Shown: positions 15,809 through 20,149 of the stretch, piece by piece
How the letters are laid out: each line of letters begins with the position of its first letter
How positions within the stretch are numbered: the first letter of the stretch is position 1
Source of the DNA: Acholeplasmataceae bacterium
Lineage (GTDB): Bacteria; Bacillota; Negativicutes; Acidaminococcales; Acidaminococcaceae
Direction: 5' to 3'
DNA: 20,149 nt
NCBI GenBank assembly: GCA_012719555.1
Contig: JAAYAE010000018.1
Location: forward strand, 1-20,149
Notes under the pieces: generated by a model
Seen by the model: the letters and a program-made list of their open reading frames with translations, nothing else
What the model was told of the DNA's origin: nothing
Databases searched by the model: none
Made by a program: the position numbers and the translations under genes

Positions 15809-17305
15809 ATGCAGATAGAAACAGGCTCGATTATAGCCTTAGTTTTATATTTTTTAATTTTAGTAGTGATTGGACTTGTAAATTACAAAAGCAAAGAGGA
15901 TTTAGAGGGATATGTCCTTGGTGGTCGAAAACTTGGTCCTTGGGTAACTTCCATGAGTGCAGAAGCCTCTGACATGAGTGGTTGGATGCTTATGGGTTTA
16001 CCGGGATACGCCTATTTATCGGGCGTCAGTGCCTTTTGGATCGCCATTGGGCTAGCTCTGGGTACTTGGGCTAATTGGTCTTTTATTGCCAAACGTTTGC
16101 GTATTTTCACCCAGGTTGCCAATAATTCTATTACCTTACCTGAATATTTCGAAAACCGCTTTATGGACAAAGCAAAAAAAATACGCCTAGCTTCCTCTAT
16201 TTTCATCTTTATTTTTTTCCTTATTTATACTTCTGCCAGTTTTGTAGCAGGAGGCAAACTATTTAACACCGCTTTTGGCCTAGATTATCAGTGGTCATTA
16301 CTTTTAACTGCAGGAATTGTAGTCTTTTATACACTGGTTGGTGGATTTGCGGCTGTATGCTGGTCTGACTTTTTTCAGGGCGGTTTGATGTTTTTCTCCG
16401 TTCTAATTGTCCCTATAACTGCTATATACTATATTGGTGGGATTAGTCAAACAATATCCCGTTTAACCATAATTAATCCTAATTACTTCAACATGTTCAC
16501 CGATGCTACCGGTAGTAGTTTAAGCATAATTGGCATCATTTCCCTCCTAGCTTGGGGATTAGGTTATTTTGGTCAGCCACATATTTTGGTTCGCTTCATG
16601 GCCATCAGTTCCCCCAAAGATATAAAACAAGCTACAAAAATTGCTATGACATGGGTAGTAATATCACTCTTTGCTGCTGTTATGGTAGGACTGGTAGGGC
16701 GTGTATACTTAGGTGATGTCCTTGTTGGAACCCAATCAGAAACTGTATTTATGCGTATGAGTTCTGATTTTTATAGTTCCTTCTTAGCCGGCATTATTAC
16801 TGCTGGCATACTAGGTGCTATTATGAGTACTTCTTCCAGCCAGCTTTTAGTAGCCTCCTCATCAATAACTACCGATTTTTACAAAACTTTATTGCGCCAA
16901 AACGCAACTGTCAGCGAATTGGTAATTGTCAGTCGTCTAATGGTTGTGGTTGTTGCCGGTTTATCATTATTATTAGCGTTAAATCCTGATAGCATGATAC
17001 TAGAGATTGTCTCTTATGCTTGGGCCGGTTTTGGTGCCGCGTTTGGTCCTTTGATTATCATTTCTCTTTTTTGGAGGAAGATGACTTTAAATGGCGCTCT
17101 TGCAGGAGTAATAGTAGGTGGTGTAACTGTATTATTGTGGAAAAACTTCATGGGCTTTACTGGTCTGTATGAAATAGTTCCCGGGTTTATATTTTCTACC
17201 ATTGCTATTTACATTGGCAGCCTTATGAGTAAAAATCCAAGTAGAGAAGTCACCTCAAAGTTTGACGAAGCAAAATTTCTTTATACAGCAGAAGAAAATA
17301 AATAG
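15809..17305 (+). CDS. putP: Sodium/proline symporter
   Basis: PutP imports proline with sodium across the inner membrane (SSS family). The 498 residues form about 13 membrane helices. The N-terminal region EASDMSGWMLMGLPG carries Asp55, which corresponds to the sodium-site Asp55 of E. coli PutP. The motif MSTSSSQLLVASS carries Ser340 and Thr341, again at the same numbers as the E. coli sodium-site residues. FTQVANNSITLPEYFENRF is also typical. The ATG at 15809 is preceded by GAAGGG at a spacing of 11. An in-frame GTG at 15797 overlaps that site and is unlikely to be used. It is transcribed alone from its own promoter to the terminator at 17356-17396. Proline specificity is inferred from similarity; related SSS carriers take other substrates. 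Confidence 0.92.
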   Translation: MQIETGSIIALVLYFLILVVIGLVNYKSKEDLEGYVLGGRKLGPWVTSMSAEASDMSGWMLMGLPGYAYLSGVSAFWIAIGLALGTWANWSFIAKRLRIFTQVANNSITLPEYFENRFMDKAKKIRLASSIFIFIFFLIYTSASFVAGGKLFNTAFGLDYQWSLLLTAGIVVFYTLVGGFAAVCWSDFFQGGLMFFSVLIVPITAIYYIGGISQTISRLTIINPNYFNMFTDATGSSLSIIGIISLLAWGLGYFGQPHILVRFMAISSPKDIKQATKIAMTWVVISLFAAVMVGLVGRVYLGDVLVGTQSETVFMRMSSDFYSSFLAGIITAGILGAIMSTSSSQLLVASSSITTDFYKTLLRQNATVSELVIVSRLMVVVVAGLSLLLALNPDSMILEIVSYAWAGFGAAFGPLIIISLFWRKMTLNGALAGVIVGGVTVLLWKNFMGFTGLYEIVPGFIFSTIAIYIGSLMSKNPSREVTSKFDEAKFLYTAEENK

Positions 17306-17355
17306 TATGATAGATTTCTAAATTATTAAAACGTCTTAGTTTAGACCTTAAAAGC

Positions 17356-17396
17356 AAAGAGACACACCGAAATTAACTTTCGGTGTGTCTCTTTTT
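17356..17396. terminator. Bidirectional terminator between convergent putP and autotransporter genes
   Basis: There is a perfect 17-bp stem (17356-17372 with 17378-17394) around a 5-base loop. The right side runs into TTTTT for putP. On the minus strand the stem is followed by a T-rich tail (TTTGCTTTT), so it can also serve the autotransporter gene, whose stop codon is at 17420. Confidence 0.92.
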
Positions 17397-17419
17397 ATCC
17401 AAGGATTCTATTACCAGTT

Positions 17420-20149
17420 TTAGAAGTTATATCTGAAACCTAAATTAACCCCCCAGTCTTTTGTTACTTCTCCACCACTAATACGTGATATATCGAAATA
17501 CATGTTGGATTTTTTACTAAACGAATAATTGAACCCCAAACCATACTCAACACCTGTTCCACCAATGCTATCTTTGTATTGAGCACTTCTGCCATCTGCT
17601 TTTACATTTGTTACTATATCTCCGTTAAAATCATGCAAAACAGCGGCTTTTACATAAATATTAGACGCTTGTCCAACTTTTCTACCAGCAATAAAACCTC
17701 CTCGCAAGATAACGCTATTCATGCTGTCATTAGCCACATCCATACTACCGTCTTTAGTTGTCACGGTATAATCACTACTTCCTAACCGTACATAACTAGC
17801 ACGAACCATAGGTTCAATAAACCAATTGTTCTTTAAAGCTTTACGATACCCATATTGGATTGCTAAACTAACTGCATTACTATTAAAATCGCCATCCATC
17901 TTTTGCGCTATGGTTCCTCCATAAGCAGATGTGTCACTATCGACTTTACCTACTTTGGCAATAATGTCGCAATGATGCCCGTTATTGCCAAGCCAAGTTC
18001 CGTATAAAGCACCTGCTGAAGTTTTTACTGTTCCGTCACCGCCGTAGACAGTAGTATCGCCTTTAGCATAAGTTCCTGCGATACCAACGATCCAGTTTTC
18101 ACCCACTTTATGGTCGTAGCCAACTTCAATACCATTATATTTATAAGTACTATCGCTACTAACACCGTTTACTTTTGTTTTGCCACCTACATATTTTGCC
18201 CATACGCCATTATCCTTACTGTCAGAAGTATTTCTAAGCTCTCCTAAACGATCCATCAAGGTTTCATCAGCCCCGAATGCAGATACCGCAGCTCCTGCAG
18301 CTATTTTATTTGCATCCTGAGCAGCTTTTTGTGCAGTAGACTGAACGGCTTGTTCCGTGGTTACATCCGTCAAAACTAGATTTCCATCAACTAAACTTGC
18401 AGTTCCTTGATAGAGATAATTCCATACTCCATTGTCATAGGCTGTTTTGTTCACGTTATAAGTAGCTTCCGGTGACTCTTGAGCGTTTTCAATCAAGATA
18501 ACGGAGTTATTCAAACTACCGCTTGTTACTCCCATATACCCATTACGCATACCTTGGTCAAATACGGAAATATTATAAGTGCCATCGCCTGTTACAGTAT
18601 TAAAGGACTTAATTAAATCACCCGTCCCGGCTGTGCCACCGTAAACACCATTAGCATTAGTACGCATAAATAAATCATTAGTACCTTGAGCGTTCATATC
18701 ATTTGTTTGTAAAGTACGATAAGAAGTTGCATTGTATTTATCCGCCATATTGCTATCGTCATAGAAATACACCGTACTATTATTTAAGGTGGTTGCATTA
18801 CCTACGTACAAATGCTCTAGATTATCCATCAAATTTAGCCTTGAATTACTCATATTTAGGTTTCCTAACGAACCATGATTAGGATATCCAATAGTACCAA
18901 ACACCGCAGTGTTGGAAAGCAGGCTTAAGGTACTGTCTGTGGCATTTACATTTCCCACAAAAGTAATTCCGGCATCCTTCGCATCAAAAAGCAATGTACT
19001 ATTATACACATCCACCGCATTAGTATTTCCACCTACGAAAATGCCGCCAGTTTCGCTAACAAAGGACATTGTACTATACCCGCCGGTAATACCATATGAG
19101 GAGTTTACACTATAATCACCATAACTCATAGCATCCCCAATAATACTTATAGCACCTGTAGTATGTATGTCTACATTGGAACTATTAGCCAGCAAACCAA
19201 CCGCCGTATTATTACTACTGTCATCTTCACTATATGCAGTGGCCATTGCTGTAAAAGAGTCAGCATTTACGATAAAACTGCTATCATTCACTGAAATTGC
19301 CCTTGCTAAAGTACTAGGCGGTTGAATATCCTGCAACATATTGTTCAATACAAAATAATCTGATCCGCTGCCACTAGCAACCGCATTTACAACAAAATCA
19401 CCTGCAACGTTATACGTATTGTAAGATTCATTGGAAACTTGTATAGCATAAGCACTGTTTGTTAACCTTGCATTTTCAGAATCGGCAGAAATAATTAAAC
19501 CTCCTGCAGAACTAACAGCTAGCTTAGTGCCATCTATTACAAGTCCCTGAGATTCCGCTACAAGTCCGTTACCATTTTCGTCACCAACACCACTTCCAGC
19601 TGTGGCAACCGCACTAATCTCTTGCGTCGTAAGAACCATGCTAGAATCTGTTAAAGACATTCCTGTCGCATAGGCACTTCCACCTATCCCACTAATTCCA
19701 TCGCTGCCACTTATACCGTCTGAGCCAGTATCTCCGGTTGCACCAACAGTCCCATTTATACCAGCGGAGTTATAACTAGCGTCGTTAATGTTAGCAGCCG
19801 TCAACCCCATAATCGGAGTAATATAAGATGTAGGTGTAGAACCGGTATTAACCCATCTCAAGAACGGGTATGTTCCAAAGGCTTGTACTTTCCACAATGT
19901 AACTTGACCATTTTGAATCGTCACATTCCCGCTGTAAACAAAATTCTCTCCGCCAGAACCTCCCAGTCCTGCCGCACCACCTGCGCCACCACTACCACCA
20001 GTGCCTCCTGCACCTCCAATACCACCGGCCGCTCCATTGCCGGCTGTAGCCGTGGCCTTAATCTCCCCGATAACAGCCGTAGTGTTAAGATTGCTACCAC
20101 TAAACCCTATCGCGCTAGCATTGCCCCCGTTACCACCTATACCACCAGT
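17420..20149 (-). CDS. Autotransporter adhesin (type V secretion), N-terminus outside the window
   Basis: This is a large outer-membrane protein that exports its own passenger to the cell surface. The frame is open from the right edge, so the 909 visible residues lack the signal peptide and true start. Visible residues 1-75 include glycine-rich GGX stretches. A collagen-like Gly-X-Y run of nine triplets follows (19673-19753). The passenger then continues as Ser/Asn/Thr/Gly-rich beta-helix-like sequence with a recurring module. A helical linker rich in Ala and Gln (AQKAAQDANKIAAGAAVSAFG) precedes the barrel. The last 264 residues (about 17423-18214) are an autotransporter beta-barrel starting near NGVWAKYVGG and ending GFRYNF with terminal Phe, the BAM recognition signal. 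The barrel assignment is strong. The adhesin role is inferred from passenger type, and no protease catalytic triad is seen. Confidence 0.9.
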   Translation of the reverse strand, partial: TGGIGGNGGNASAIGFSGSNLNTTAVIGEIKATATAGNGAAGGIGGAGGTGGSGGAGGAAGLGGSGGENFVYSGNVTIQNGQVTLWKVQAFGTYPFLRWVNTGSTPTSYITPIMGLTAANINDASYNSAGINGTVGATGDTGSDGISGSDGISGIGGSAYATGMSLTDSSMVLTTQEISAVATAGSGVGDENGNGLVAESQGLVIDGTKLAVSSAGGLIISADSENARLTNSAYAIQVSNESYNTYNVAGDFVVNAVASGSGSDYFVLNNMLQDIQPPSTLARAISVNDSSFIVNADSFTAMATAYSEDDSSNNTAVGLLANSSNVDIHTTGAISIIGDAMSYGDYSVNSSYGITGGYSTMSFVSETGGIFVGGNTNAVDVYNSTLLFDAKDAGITFVGNVNATDSTLSLLSNTAVFGTIGYPNHGSLGNLNMSNSRLNLMDNLEHLYVGNATTLNNSTVYFYDDSNMADKYNATSYRTLQTNDMNAQGTNDLFMRTNANGVYGGTAGTGDLIKSFNTVTGDGTYNISVFDQGMRNGYMGVTSGSLNNSVILIENAQESPEATYNVNKTAYDNGVWNYLYQGTASLVDGNLVLTDVTTEQAVQSTAQKAAQDANKIAAGAAVSAFGADETLMDRLGELRNTSDSKDNGVWAKYVGGKTKVNGVSSDSTYKYNGIEVGYDHKVGENWIVGIAGTYAKGDTTVYGGDGTVKTSAGALYGTWLGNNGHHCDIIAKVGKVDSDTSAYGGTIAQKMDGDFNSNAVSLAIQYGYRKALKNNWFIEPMVRASYVRLGSSDYTVTTKDGSMDVANDSMNSVILRGGFIAGRKVGQASNIYVKAAVLHDFNGDIVTNVKADGRSAQYKDSIGGTGVEYGLGFNYSFSKKSNMYFDISRISGGEVTKDWGVNLGFRYNF
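19229..20119 (-). repeat. Diverged repeat modules in the autotransporter passenger
   Basis: These are protein-level repeats of about 26-30 residues at 20033-20119, 19589-19675, 19364-19453 and 19229-19306. The first two align without gaps over 29 residues, with 12 identities. The common pattern is A-x-A-x-x-h-S near the start and a closing A-x-A-T/S-A/G-x-S/G. The DNA itself is not closely repeated, so the copies are old. Confidence 0.55.
19949..20041 (-). repeat. Glycine-rich GGX stretch in the autotransporter passenger
   Basis: Thirty-one codons, mostly Gly-Gly-X with X mainly Ala, Ser, Thr, Ile or Leu. A further GGX stretch begins at the window edge (about 20123-20149). Such segments are flexible linkers or polyglycine-type sheets in surface proteins; the role here is unknown. 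Confidence 0.75.

Noticed and set aside
19922..19924. GTG at 19924 as the start of the autotransporter gene
   Set aside because: The frame stays open through 75 more codons to the window edge, with the same glycine-rich composition. There is no signal peptide after the GTG, so the real start is outside the window.
19673..20149. CRISPR-like or satellite DNA repeat at the right end
   Set aside because: The repetition is of glycine codons in one long open frame; repeat units and spacers are not constant at DNA level.

Overview
The window looks like chromosomal DNA of a low-GC Firmicute with an outer membrane, most likely a member of the Negativicutes. Two things support this. The block from position 1 to about 15528 follows conserved Bacillus/Clostridium housekeeping gene order. 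The right end encodes a classical autotransporter whose C-terminal beta-barrel ends in phenylalanine, which only makes sense in a cell with an outer membrane. GC content looks like roughly 40 percent by eye. I cannot name the genus from sequence alone.

Left and centre (1-15528, all minus strand, so read right to left): ywiB (DUF1934), argS, pyrG, sppA, a Yip1-like membrane protein and glpX form one closely spaced run that ends at an intrinsic terminator (9158-9190). Next come mfd, a SpoVB/MurJ-like flippase and mazG (yabN), the last two joined by an ATGA stop/start overlap. Then follow three small units with their own signals: hup (HU protein), divIC and an S1-domain protein (yabR-like). The S1 gene has a consensus promoter and a terminator. 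Last are tilS and hpt, which overlap by 8 bases; hpt runs off the left edge. The gene set covers translation (argS, tilS), nucleotide metabolism and sanitation (pyrG, hpt, mazG), repair (mfd), gluconeogenesis (glpX), division (divIC), nucleoid structure (hup) and envelope processes (the flippase, sppA, yip1). Two blocks that are separate in Bacillus subtilis (ywiB-argS-pyrG-glpX and mfd-...-hprT) are adjacent here. The sporulation genes that interrupt the second block in Bacillus (spoVT, yabP, yabQ, spoIIE) are absent from it.

Right (15529-20149): a 280-base divergent region carries a promoter for ywiB-argS on the minus strand and one for putP on the plus strand. putP encodes a sodium/proline symporter. 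It faces the minus-strand autotransporter gene, and the two share a bidirectional terminator with a perfect 17-bp stem (17356-17394). The autotransporter reading frame stays open to the right edge, so its true start, signal peptide and much of its passenger lie outside the window. The visible passenger has glycine-rich stretches, a short collagen-like Gly-X-Y run and at least four diverged copies of a module of about 29 residues.

I see no tRNA, rRNA, CRISPR array, insertion sequence, prophage or known riboswitch. The only gene-free stretch near 300 bases is 15529-15808, described under its promoters and leader. Nothing here is a clear new multi-gene system. The most distinctive material is the repeat architecture of the autotransporter and a few leader and terminator arrangements.
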